A stretch of DNA of 64,000 nt from Ciona savignyi (taxonomy: Eukaryota; Chordata; Ascidiacea; Phlebobranchia; Cionidae), in assembly GCA_000149265.1 (NCBI GenBank), contig CH002647.1, positions 448,017 through 512,016 of the forward strand, given 5' to 3'. The notes under the pieces were generated by a model. That model saw only the letters and a list, made by a program, of their open reading frames with translations. It made no database searches and was not told where the DNA came from. Shown one piece after another: positions 49,995-62,200 of this stretch (its first letter is position 1; every line of letters starts with the position of its first letter). The position numbers and the translations under genes are program-made.

Positions 49995-51159
49995 ACAGTT
50001 CGAAACCATCGGCTCAGTTCTTAACATTGTAACAAAATAAAAGAACACGAATAAAGAATGCACTGTATGTCGGGTCGTTTGTGATTTGAACAGTTATCAT
50101 TTCCGTTCTGACACGCGTCCTATGACGTGGTGCCACATAACAGTTTAGTATTCGCCAAACATACACAACACTTAACATGCGCTCTTTTATTTACTGTACG
50201 AACGTAAATTTAGGCCTGTCTTATTGTAGTTAAAATGGAGGTAAGAAATAGCATGGCGAGTACAGTTTGCAAGTTTTTCGCTATCCTCTACATTTTGAGA
50301 CTTTGACTTTACGTTTAAACAACCAGTTCTTTTTAAACTGTATCCAAAATGCATGCGAAAACAAACTGTACTCGCGCATATTTCAATATAACGAAATCTA
50401 AATAGTCCAGACATGTGCTCTTGTGGTAAATAAATAGTAAAACAGACTTTCCTAATAAGTGAAATTAGGGCACTTGAATTACTTTACGAAGGATATCAAG
50501 AGTAAAAAAGCTAGAGAAGCTGTTACGGTAATTTTTGTGCAGTGCTTAATATAAGCAACCTTCAGGCATTCTTAAAATCAACAGACAGCAAATCTTTTGC
50601 TGCCTGGAGGAGATTTCTGAATCCGATTAATAATGAGCGTTTTGGTTGATCTTTACAACCAATTATTACCAACATATGATGTCTGGCTTTAACTTGTGTA
50701 TTATCTTATAAGGCTAAACAGTAAGAATATTGTTCAAAAGTCGTTTAACATAATATTTACAGGAAATCAGTCGATGAAATGAATTTGGTATGATTTTATG
50801 AATTTCGGAATCCCTATACATTCTAAAAACTCTCAATGTGTAATTTACGTTATATAAACCATAAAACTGCTGTTATTACATCATTAACCATCATTTGCCA
50901 AGCGTTTGCTATTAGAGTATGTTGTCGTAGTCAATAAAACGCCCCCAGGTAGTACGACCGAATTTGGAATGCCAGACACATCATATGGAGTCTGTTGCGG
51001 CTGATGTATAGTCTACTATTTCAGTCGGTGGACGGGTTTGTATGAATGCGGATGCCTGTAATATGTAGAAGTATTTGTTGTATATGTAACGAACTGTGTT
51101 GTAGGTTTAGGTTGAGGTATATATAAGTCAGTGTTGGTTAAAAGCTGAAGTGCTTTGAT
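49995..51159. other. Intergenic between deaminase copies 1 and 2
   Basis: 3' end of copy 1 (AATAAA at 50036 and 50050) and upstream region of copy 2. No further gene or clear repeat seen. Confidence 0.5.
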
Positions 51160-51813
51160 ATGAGTGCAAAATATACAACACCTGAAGAGCTTGTTCGACT
51201 CGCTGATGTTGCAAAGCAGAGAGCGTACTGTCCTTACAGCAATTTCCAAGTGGGCGCTGCAGTTGTAACGGCAAGTGGAGATATTTTCACCGGTTGCAAC
51301 GTAGAGAATGCGTGCTACCCGGTGGGCGTGTGTGCTGAGCGAACGGCGATATGCAAAGCAGTTTCCGAAGGACACGTCAAGATAAAAGCAGTTGCTGTTA
51401 TCACGTGAGTAGGCTACATTGCACCTCTTACGAACCACGGTTTTGAAACCAAATTCAATCCTATTTAACGTGGAAAATGAACGATTTCAGTTTATAAGCT
51501 TATTCATATCGTCACTGTTTGGTAAACGATACTGTGTTTTTACCATTTCTCAGTTGTAATTGTGTTATCTTTAAGCAGAAACTCGAGTAAGGTACAATTT
51601 CCCTGCGGCCTGTGCAGACAAAGCATCAACGAGGTATGTAACGTGATCAATGAACCGGTAACCAGCGAGTTTCTGTTTACTGATGTGATTTCCCTCTTAC
51701 AGTTTGGAACTGAAGCGACAATATACTGCGCAAGCAAGGACGGGAAATATGAAACTCATTCGTTAAACGATCTCCTTCCGCGTTCCTTTGGTCCGGCGGA
51801 TTTAATGTTGTAA
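51160..51813 (+). CDS. CDA: Cytidine deaminase, copy 2
   Basis: Three exons: 51160-51404, 51579-51633 and 51703-51813, phases 2 and 0; 136 residues. Motifs: AYCPYSNFQVGAAVV, CNVENACYP, catalytic CAERTAICKAVSEG, FPCGLCRQS and DLLPRSFGP. Same exon layout as copies 1 and 3. Exon 1 is almost identical in DNA sequence to exon 1 of copy 3, while exons 2 and 3 differ at many positions. Short introns (174 and 69 bp). AATAAA at 51928-51933. Confidence 0.94.
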
Positions 51814-52725
51814 ACAACAACATTAACAGCTCTATTTTTTCTGAATAATTATCAGTATGCAAAAATCACATTGGTGCCAAATGTTACGGTATTTATTTTG
51901 GAACTATATAGCGATGCGGTGATTTCGAATAAACGTTCCTCAAGTGTAGACGATGTTTAATATTGAAAATCTTAAGCGTCCGGTGTTTGCACACCATACA
52001 GACAAGACGGCGAAGATCTCATATAGTTTAATCTGGCTCACAGGTCTTGATAAATCGACGATGAAAATTGTGGGTTTATGACATCTCTCGCAGCCTTGAG
52101 CACTGTGTGAAGAGAGTGTAGCCGCTGTACATTAAACGTTTTTTTTCGTTCAAAGTTGTGAACACGAAGATGTAAAATTTCGGACAAATGTGTTTGCATT
52201 AATGTAAAAACTTTTTTGGAGGCGTGTAGTTATTTTTAACAAAAACTATTGTTTTTGTTAGCATTTTGTGAACACAAAAATTAAACAATTTTTGACAAAT
52301 GTGTTTTCAATAATAAAAGTTCTTTTTTTTCGCGGGTGTGTTGGTATATTGAAAATTACTACTGTTTTTGGTCGGTTTTGACCTTTAGTTGCGTAAACTG
52401 CAATTAGTAATTAAGTACCCTTATCTAAGTGACTTTAATAAAAGTTTTCCCTGAATCACGCCCATGTGTCAATAAATGACTCTACTGTGGCTGGAAGATT
52501 AAATTGACACCCCTACAGATTGTTACAAGCCAATAGGGGGAACATAAATAAGGGCCAAGAAAGGGTAGTATGGAAAGAAAAACCTCAAATTTTAAGATAA
52601 ATATTACATTGTTCTAGTTTTAGGAAAAAATTGGGTTTCAAGGTTGAAAAGTGTTTCAATGTTGGGGTTGTTTTTGTCTTTAGTGCGTGTTCGCGTGATC
52701 TAAAGCAAAATCTTGGACTCCCATA

Positions 52726-53168
52726 CAGGGCCGGCTTTAGGCCGATTTGACCGATTAGATCAAATTGGGCCCCGCACCTTGAAGGGGCCCCGCGCTAGCG
52801 GGGTCTTTCTGCATTACGAGGTTTAAAATACTACTGAAACGTAAAATAAAAAGTGAAATAACATTCTTTCTCATAATATCAATTTGTTATGCATCGTAAT
52901 ACGTCAAATTCAATTTTTGTGTCTGCCTGTTACGTCATAATGAATATTGTTGCTAAACAATATATATGTTTTGAAGTAAAACAATATATCGTAAAAAAGC
53001 ATCCACATTACCTTTAATTTGTTTTATAGCAAGTATTAAATGTCTATGTTTGTAGTTTGTATGTACTGGTATGTATGATATATAAACACCCATCAATTTG
53101 GCTATGAAGAGTAGGGGCCCCGCCATCACATTTCTAATTGGGCCCCGCGGTTCCTAGCACCGGGACTG
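52726..53168. mobile_element. Non-autonomous hAT-type element
   Basis: Ends CAGGGCCGGCTTTAGG / CCTAGCACCGGGACTG, imperfect inverted repeats, flanked by a perfect 8-bp duplication CTCCCATA (52718-52725 and 53169-53176). Subterminal GGGCCCCGC runs occur at both sides. No transposase frame. Inserted between deaminase copies 2 and 3. Confidence 0.92.
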
Positions 53169-53424
53169 CTCCCATACAAAACCGAAGTTGTGATAGGATA
53201 GAATAGATTAGGATACGATATTCAAGGACACCTCTCCGTTTTCCCTAACACTGGAATCCGACTTATTTAAAATAGTTAACTTTTAAATGTTTTGCATTTA
53301 ATACGCCCAAATACTTTCTGAGTAAGACAGAGATGGATTTACCATAATAAAGCAAAAAATACAACTTGTTGAAACTTCAAGTAATGTATTCAAGCCTAAA
53401 TAATAACCGTAGCTACAAAATAAG

Positions 53425-53545
53425 CGATCATTTTTTTGCCCGAGCCAAGTTTCGACCCATGATGGGCACTTCACTAGGACCGTTTTGTATATACGGGTCG
53501 ATACATGTATCAGTCGTGTTAACCATTCCGCCACTCCGACCTTAC
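53425..53545 (-). repeat. tRNA-derived SINE head
   Basis: On the minus strand: GTGGCGGAATGGTTAACACG, ACTGATACATGTATCGACCC and CATCATGGGTCGAAACTTGG. Confidence 0.8.
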
Positions 53546-54139
53546 AACATAGGCTATTGAATGTTGAACTGACAATTTTTAGCCATTGCATATCACCAAA
53601 CGGTAATAAAATAATAGTTTTAAATGCCATAATACCCGATTGCGGTTGGCAATTGGCAACTGCGATATAATAGAAGCTTCTGTTGTAACTTCGGTTAAAC
53701 AAAGAAGCGGTGCAAGGTCGTACCACTGGGTATTATGTAGTAGTCGTTTCAAGTGAAAGGGTATATGCCTACCTTTATGTGTTGAAGTACAAAGTGCTGT
53801 AAAAGTACACGAACTGGAGCGGAATGTGGTAATATGGGCGTAAAATAATGAATTGAAAGAAATCGGCCGTTTGTTATAGCCCGGTTCACAACACTTGGCA
53901 ATCATATTACCTATTTGCTTTAATGTCGTCTTACTCTTATTTTCAAAAGTTGTATAGAAGTGCCTTACGATATTCAGTAGTGGTTTACAGTCGCACAAAC
54001 AACAACTATGCGTCTAGACAATATAATTATATGGTATATATTATACATAGAGACTATTTAAGCGGCTGTGCACATTTTAGAGTTAGCTGTTGCCAAGTTA
54101 AACTCATAAGCATGTGTTTAACGTTTCATGTTTTTCGAT

Positions 54140-55170
54140 ATGAATACAAAATTTACAACACCTGAAGAGCTTGTTCGACTCGCTGATGTTGCAAAGCAGA
54201 GAGCGTACTGTCCTTACAGCAATTTCCAAGTGGGCGCTGCAGTTGTAACGGCAAGTGGGGATATTTTCACCGGTTGCAACGTAGAGAATGCGTGCTACCC
54301 GGTGGGCGTGTGTGCTGAGCGAACGGCGATATGCAAAGCAGTTTCTGAAGGACACGTCAAAATAAAAGCAGTTGCTCTCATCACGTGTGTATGACCGAAA
54401 CTAATTTGACTGGATTTTTGGCGAAGTTAAAACTAATATCACTTACAAAATGTGCAATTAAACAATTCAATTTAACAGTGGCATCGTACAGGTCTATCTG
54501 TGCGATATTCATGTTTATCCCCGTGAATGGGATCCAAGGGGGTTAACACACGGGCAATCGTCAGATCACCTCGCGCCCACCTCGTCAGATTACCGGAGCT
54601 ATTGTAGTGTGTGATTTACACGTACCTTTAATTTGATTGAACCCATAAATCCCACAACCGACAATCTAGCAACCAGTTTCGTAACTGCAACCCTTAGGCT
54701 GAAAGGCGACGCACTAATCCACCCGACTAATAGATACATAACAGAATGGCGTACATTCTAAAAGAGTTATTCTTGTGTTTTTTTTAACAGAAACTCGAAA
54801 GAAGTACAATTTCCATGTGGGATGTGTAGACAAAGTATCGGAGAGGTAAGTATGGAGTGATAACGGCTAGAGCATTAGTCTTTTATTTAACCGGTAGGCG
54901 AGATCATGCCACATATTGTAGGACCGAAACATGCCTCTGTCTCGTTCAACAATGCACTTAACCGGTGTCGCCTAAATCCAGTCGGAACTCGTAGACCATA
55001 AATTGATGGATAGTCGGATGTTTTATTCTACATCAAATTCCATTTTTTTCCGGAGGCAGTTCGGAATGGAAGTGACGATTTACTGCGCAAGCAAGGATGG
55101 AAAATACGAAACCCATACTCTAGCCGAGCTCTTACCTCATTCATTTGGAGCAGATGCTCTTTTGGTATAA
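54140..55170 (+). CDS. CDA: Cytidine deaminase, copy 3
   Basis: Three exons: 54140-54384, 54791-54845 and 55060-55170, phases 2 and 0; 136 residues. Motifs match copy 2: CNVENACYP, CAERTAICKAVSEG, FPCGMCRQS, ELLPHSFGA. I chose ATG 54140 (MNTKFTTPEE) because copy 2 starts MSAKYTTPEE; an in-frame ATG at 54128 would add four residues. Intron 1 contains a full SINE. AATAAA at 55197-55202. All catalytic residues are intact, so copy 3 should be active. The last exon differs from copy 2 in many codons and ends FGADALLV instead of FGPADLML. Confidence 0.94.
54500..54735 (-). repeat. Composite SINE with a third type of head
   Basis: On the minus strand: head AGTCGGGTGGATTAGTGCGT, CGCCTTTCAGCCTAAGGG, TTGCAGTTACGAAACTGG, then body ATTTATGGGTTCAATCAAAT, GAGGTGATCTGACGATTGCC, CGTGTGTTAACCCCCTTGG and CATTCACGGGGATAAACATG. 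The cytosine-rich middle of the body is deleted. Confidence 0.75.
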
Positions 55171-55202
55171 AATTGGATTTTGCATATTTGTCCATAAATA
55201 AA

Positions 55203-56259
55203 ATTCTATATAAATATAGACAAAATCCCGTGTGGCAGCTTTGATATCTGGGAACTTTTTAATTCGAAACATACAACGGTTATTAGTGGGGAAACGTTAC
55301 AGATTTATTTTGGAACTCCATACCGTAATTTCGAATATGTACAGTGAAGCTACAGAAGATTGTACAGCTAATACGTCAGCTAAACAATCGTATTTAGTAG
55401 AAAAGTGAAATCTGACTGGAATAACGATCAGTGGACCGCCTTCGCCGTTCAGAGCAATTTAATACTTGGGAAAGTGGACAAAGGGGTAAACAGCAAAGGA
55501 AAACGGACAATAAAGAGAAACTTTACTTTTAAGGCACACAATGTTTGTACTCCATAACAAAAAACGACAGTTCGCGTATAAATTGATTGAAGTGTGTAGC
55601 ATTTGGTAAAAGACGATAAAAAATAAGAATGAAGTGATGTGATCTGAAGAAGTAAGTATTGTGTGCGTTGGAGAAATATACAGTGCGCTATACGACTACT
55701 TAAAAACACACGATAGTTATAACGTCTTTGTACTACGAGTGGACTTTGGTGATTGCATCGTGCGGCACCGGGCAGTCATATTCACTGTTAGCCCTGCAAT
55801 TGTCATTTAAAAGACAAAGTTGTATTTTAAAACCATGAAATAAAGGGCAGTCGCACACACAGTCGCGCTTAAAAAGTGAATTAAGTGCACATCTAGAAAA
55901 TATGAAATAGATCGCAAAATGACATACAAGAAGAATAAGCGATTGTACACGATTTTAAAGGTTGGCGCAAATGAATACAACCAGGCCTTATTAAAACAGG
56001 CCACACCATAAGACCTCTACTATATGAAGTAAAGGAAAGAAGTGGAAATAAAGGAAAGAGATGGAACAAAAAAGGGTCCTTCACAGTAAAAAACGCATCA
56101 CCTTAGAAGAAAGAAATCATATTTAAAGCACCAGATCGGTAAAACACAACGAAAGAAAAAGGCGTCGGGCTAAAATGTGGAACATAAGTCATCAGGCGGG
56201 TATGGCTACGTTTCTTCATAATTCCACTGTCAGGAACGTAAGAAACTACGGCGCTCCGC
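55203..56259. other. Convergent 3' region
   Basis: Between deaminase copy 3 (plus) and FoxJ2/3 (minus); probably 3' UTR of the latter. No gene or repeat recognised. Confidence 0.45.
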
Positions 56260-59200
56260 TTATAAGATGGTGTCCCAATCGAAATCGTCGACTATTTCAT
56301 CGGATTGCGACGGCTGGGGGGGATTGGTAGCCGGGTACCTGTGGAACATATATTTCGCTTGAAGCATGGAGTGCTTATACATTAATATTTTTCATCCGCC
56401 ATGCGGATCGGAGAATAAGACGGAAGACCAAAGTGTGGAGGGTGTATGGTTCAATCTTTACCCCAGCTACTTATAGCACCATTTTAACGGACGTTGCCTT
56501 GATCTAGTGGATTCGAGGATTGACCAAACTACTATGTTAACAAATGTATAACACACTGCTAAAGCTCCGGTAACCGACTACTGGGACCAAGATAATTAAA
56601 CGTAATCGATTTCTAGTTACAACGAGTCGCTTTGTCCAATACATATGGAAGAAATGGGCTTAATATCGGTTATCGTCAGTAAATTTGTGCACACGGTTGG
56701 CAATGCATGTTTTATGGCACTTCCGATCAGCGTTAATGCCACGTCGGTCGAATAAAGCACAATGACCACTTTGTAACTAATTACACGAGGATTTAAAGTA
56801 TTTGATTTGAATAGTTAAGCTGAAAAATTTTCACCAAACATTCCATATGAACAATATGATAACTGATTTAAAACCAAGTAGAACGTTAGATAACGCGGCC
56901 GTTAAACAACATAGGTTAGAAAACCGGTCTGGGACGTAATTTATTATCAATCTTAACAATTGTTCAGTTCAACTAGTACTTACCTGGGCGGTGGTGGGAG
57001 GTTTCGAAGATGATTCGCCACGCTGTGTTGTTGACTGGCGTGTTGTGCACCTGGGAAAGTACATGGCAATTGGTGAGTCATCCCATACGCTGGTACGGTG
57101 GAATTGCAATAATAATCGTGCAAATTTATTACTGGCAATGAATTAATAATGAAGAGCGCATGCACATTGCCAGCAGAAGACTTCCTATGAAATCCAACTT
57201 TTCGACCTTTGTTTACCCACCAACATCTACTGTGCAAGTTATACATACTTGTGATTTCAACTTATACGTATTTTTAGTAGGTTCACAAATTTTACTCTTA
57301 ATGTGTCGAGTGTTATAAGCAGTTAATATTGCTCGGTGAATAGGGGCGAACAATTGAGTGTTTGCTTAGTGTTCGAAACAGCATGGAAGAGAGGAACTGA
57401 CGTCATGAAACATCCGACGATCCCGGAAAGTTTTGGACACTGAAGCAGCAAAACGTTGCTATCTCAACAGACTCTGTTCGTATTTTGTGTGAATTTTGTT
57501 TCACACAAAATACGAACAGAAACACTAAGAGGGAGGAAAGAAGAAAAGAGGGAAATTGCTCATTGAAACCATGAAAGGCACTTGTAACCATGCCCAAAAC
57601 AGTAATCTGGACCCGAGAACTAAAGTTAACTCCAACCCAATATCGAACACTAACCCTAACTCAATAATCTTTATTTTAACGCGCATTTTCCTGATTTAAC
57701 TTTCACCCCATTTTAGGACTCTTCCCGCCACCAGACACGCAGCACACACGAATGCAAGCCGCAGGTTTATTTATTGCTGCTCGTTTCGATGTCTACGCTG
57801 ATGTTATGGGCCGGTTTAAACAAATATTAACTAGATTCTGACCTTGCCACACCTCCCAATGTTGGCTGATTAACACGATGACATTTACCCGAGCTTGGCT
57901 TAATTGCACTTGCGTGCTTATATTTAAATCGTTTTGTTTGTTGCAATGTACACGCGTCGCTCCCTACCTATTTCAATACTAAGAGTTATAACAAATATAT
58001 CGACTAGGCAAAACTAAAAGTGGGAAATGTGCACGCTGAAATACATTGTATGGCATTAGAATTAGTTTTAAACAAGTTCTGGGGTTAAAATTCGTGTTAA
58101 GGGCAGGGTTAAAAGTTTTTCCATCGTTTTAGTCACATTCATCGCGTTACAATCGCATTGCCACACTGGAAAGGCACAGGAGCGCTAGTTAGTGTGATGT
58201 CAAAATTGCAGTAGAACATAACGCTTAGTTTTAACCAGTGATACTAGATCGTTATAATCGTGAAATTCTGTACAATTTGAAAATTCTGGTCAGTTTAAAT
58301 TTTAGAAATCTGAGTTAAACTTAGAAAATGATCATTTCTTTATGCAAAATACCGCGCATGCCTTTTTTAGTTTAATTTAGTTGTACCGAAGTTACCTAAC
58401 ATAAAGCTGGAAGAGTTAATTGTGGAATACAATGAAACAAACTTTGCAATGTCTTTAATACAAGCGCTATGCCACAATCTACGCATAGATGGTTGTTTAT
58501 GCAAGCGAGGGTAATTAAAAGGATTTTTTTTAAATAAAAATATAAGTCAGACAAAAACGGAATTACGTTTTGGAATCTGGCAAAATTTCGTTGCTAAGCA
58601 AATGCGTTGCTTTAACCTTTAGTAAGCTTGGATAAGTCTGTCATATTAATTGAAAGGTCTTAATTTTTTATCGGGGTAAGGTTCATGATGGGATCGTCCT
58701 AAGAACGTTTTTGTACAGTTGCTATGTATAATGATCATGTTAATTATTTGTCTCACGATTCGGGCGAAGTTTTAAAAAATACATGTTTAAATGAACATTT
58801 AACGTTTATGCACTTTACTAACAACAAATAAAAACAAGACAACCGTTAAAATATACGCACTGCACCCTGAATTTAAATAAGCTTACAAAAATCGACAGCC
58901 CTTGACACAATTTTGACAATAAATTGCCGAGGCCCAAATTGTCGTGATTAGTTGTTTGTGCCGTTTTGCGCGTCTTTTATCAGGAGAAAGTCTTATTTTA
59001 GGGAAAATCCCGCATTTTCCTGTTGTCGCGATACAGAGAGAGTGGAATTCGATACTTTATTTATTAAGCATCATTGTAGCGCTAATCGGATAATAATGTT
59101 ATTTCAATATGGGATTGCTGTATCTATTTTGTCATTTACTTATACTTTTCGGATTGTATTTCAATATTCCTGTATTATATTATGGTTGGCTGCGGCCATA

Positions 59201-62200
59201 ATTTACGCGGTTTTGTGTGAAGAAAGAAAACATCATCGAAGTGTAATCGTGCTGTCCTTTGAAACAGTAATAATAAACGGCTACACCAATTTCGGGGATT
59301 GCTGCTATGCTACTCGCATGCGAAGCTTGGCCATGCAAATTACTTGTGCGCTTTGCCATGATGTGCGGATATTCATTTGAAATACTGACCATGGGCATTC
59401 GAACTGTGCGAATGATGGCTTTCCGTGACGGGATAGTGCAGCTGCCTTGTAGCGGCTGTTGCGGGGTGGTGCATACTTACACACGGCAGGCTACCACCGA
59501 ACGCCCCGCCTAGCCTGTTTGCAGACTCTGCAAGTTCCCGCAAATGGATATTTTAAGCTTCACGATGTAAATTGATCAGCGAGTAAAAACTACGTTTTAC
59601 ATCGATTACGATTGGTGTTCTAACGCTACAGAATCAGAGCACAATAATATTGATTAACGACTACAGTGGCATTCGCTATTTTAATAATAATATAATTATT
59701 AAAGGCTGAAATGACCTACAATCTACTGTCGGAGTGTTATATGGCCCAATTTCGTCATTTAACTTATTTTAAAAATTCAAATATTGTGTTATAACATCAA
59801 AATGTATTTATTTAAACAGAAAACTAATTGAAGCCACTGTGTGCCATTTAAACGTTTCTAAAACATCTCACAAAATGGTCCTCATTGCTAAATGCCATAA
59901 CCATCCGACCATCCGAATACCGACGCACGAAAACATATCGAACTTACCCAAACTGGACTGGTTGCTGTGATGCAAAGGTTGTCGGCCGGCAGAGAGAGAG
60001 TGAGATTGGTTCGGATTGAAGCCGCTCTGCTGGAAAAAGTTGTTCAGACTCCCGCAGAGGTCCACCGCCGATTGCTGGTCGAGCTGCCAGTTCTTCTGGT
60101 CGGCTTGCTGCATGTTTTCAATCAAATCTGAAAAAAAGGGATTTTAAAAAGTCACCACCTTTTTTAAAGCAAAAACACGCTTCTAAAACTGTAAAAGCAA
60201 ACTGAAAATAAAAAGATAGCTTTAAGCATTTTTAAGCGAAAAAACGCTTTCAAAGCAGCAACGAAGAACGGAAAATAATGAGTTCTAAGAAAAACACGAC
60301 TTTAAAGCAGCACAAGAGCACGGGAAAAGGTAAGCTAGAGATCCGATACCTTGGTATTGGGAGAAGTCCACCTCCGACCAGTTGTGGCTCTGTGCCAGGC
60401 GGCAGCTTTGACGCAGACACTCTATGTTGTTGAACAAATCAAAGTTCAAACCTTCAATGGAAATGTTTGTCGTTGCGGCTCAGTGCTGATGACGTGAGAG
60501 TTTAAACATACAACACGCGTGTTTGATTTGGAACACTTGAGTGGTGAATTGCAGGGAAAAACCATTTGTTTTGCAATTGCAAATACTTATATGGATAATT
60601 ATAGTTTCTTTAGATATAGAAACGTGTATTTTGTATATATTGAAATTTAGTCTTAAAATTGTGCTTTTTGTATACATTTAAAAATGTTCCATGTACTTTG
60701 TATATCGTATATATTAGAATATAGTTTGTATATTGTTTATTTTACATACATTAAAATGGGACTCTTTATATTGTGTATTCTGTATACATTAGAATGTTAC
60801 TTATGTTGTAACACCTTAATAGTAACCCTAGCCATCGTGTACACGGCAACATACGAGTGACTGAACAAATTATCTACCAAGTTCTAAGAAAATGAAAATA
60901 TTGTAACCTGATGCACTTGCTGATGCCTTGTTTATCTGGTTCAATGTCGCAGAGTGGTTCAAGTTCTGGGGGGATTGGTGGACGTTACGTAACGGCCCGT
61001 TGCCAGCGTCGGATAGATGGAGGCTGGTACGGGAGTTGTTACCACTTGGTGGATGCAAAGAGCTTCCAGATCTCTGCTGCTCCATGTGGTGATGGTATTG
61101 AGAGTAGGAGCTGGCTGAAGACGCAGAGCTAGTGGGGAAATACAAAACAATTTTTACACCACTATTCTGCAATTAATGAGTACCATAAATCTATGTTAAA
61201 AGAATCTTACAGAAAACATAATTATATTAAAACAGTTGAGGTAGCCGTTTTGCTTGGTAATTTTAACTATTTGACATATTTAAAAAAATTCCGCATAAAG
61301 ATTACACATGCATCAATCAATAGCGGTGAGCTCTGCATATTATTGAGCGATGTAATTAATAACAAGTTGCAACATGGCGCTTCATAAGCGGTGATAAGAC
61401 ACGAACTCCCGTACTTGGAAAAGCTCTGGCCTGATGGGTTGGAGAGGGAGAAGGCGCACGAGCTGCCGTGGGAATCACTCATCAGGCTGCGTTGATGTGG
61501 CGACGGATTCGAACCTGCAACAAAGTAAACACTGGGTTGATGACATCCTTTAGACGATGATAAATCGGGCAACACTTAAAGGAGGGAAAATACCAAAGTA
61601 CATACTAAATTACAAACACTATGGAAACCAATTTTAACCCTGCCCTGAACACTAATCTTAACCTCAAAACTAACCCTAACTCTTAACGCAGCGCCGTAAT
61701 CTTCATTTTAGTGTGCAGTTTCCCTCAGATTTCCCTTTTTACCTCCTTTTATTGCCCCCTAATGCATCCACTTACCATCGAGGGTTGGTTGGAACACAGT
61801 CTTGTAGATGCTGCGAAATGAAGCGCTGAGGTCTTCGAGGCCAAGTCCGTCGAGATTCTCGGACGACGACGTCTATGAATGATGAACATGGGCTGCTGTT
61901 AGAATACTAAGTGCCATAGCCACAGTTAAGTTGAAGGACTGTTGATGATTTGATATTGCTGCAGTAAATATTGGGACATTGAAATGTATTCACCAAAGCA
62001 ACGTTTGTTTAGTGTCAAATCCTGGGATATACTGTGTAAGGGTGATTATGGGGGTGAAACATGTAAAAGTATCCAGAATAAGTGGATGCATTGATTATAC
62101 ATTCGCTGAATACATCTATAGCAACCAAGACAGACTTAACACAATGTTACACATTTTACACACTAGAATATAGAAAAATTTGTTTTACCTTTGTTATTAT

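Larger units (their letters stand above)
51934..54139. other. Intergenic between deaminase copies 2 and 3
   Basis: Holds a hAT-type element at 52726-53168 and a minus-strand SINE head at 53425-53545. An open frame around 53579-53998 (minus) shows no family motif and is treated as chance. The 80 bp before the copy-3 start differ from those before copy 2. Confidence 0.5.

Noticed and set aside
58952-59380. 142-codon plus-strand open frame
   Set aside because: Starts without a good ATG context, lies within the FoxJ2/3 intron on the other strand and resembles no known protein.
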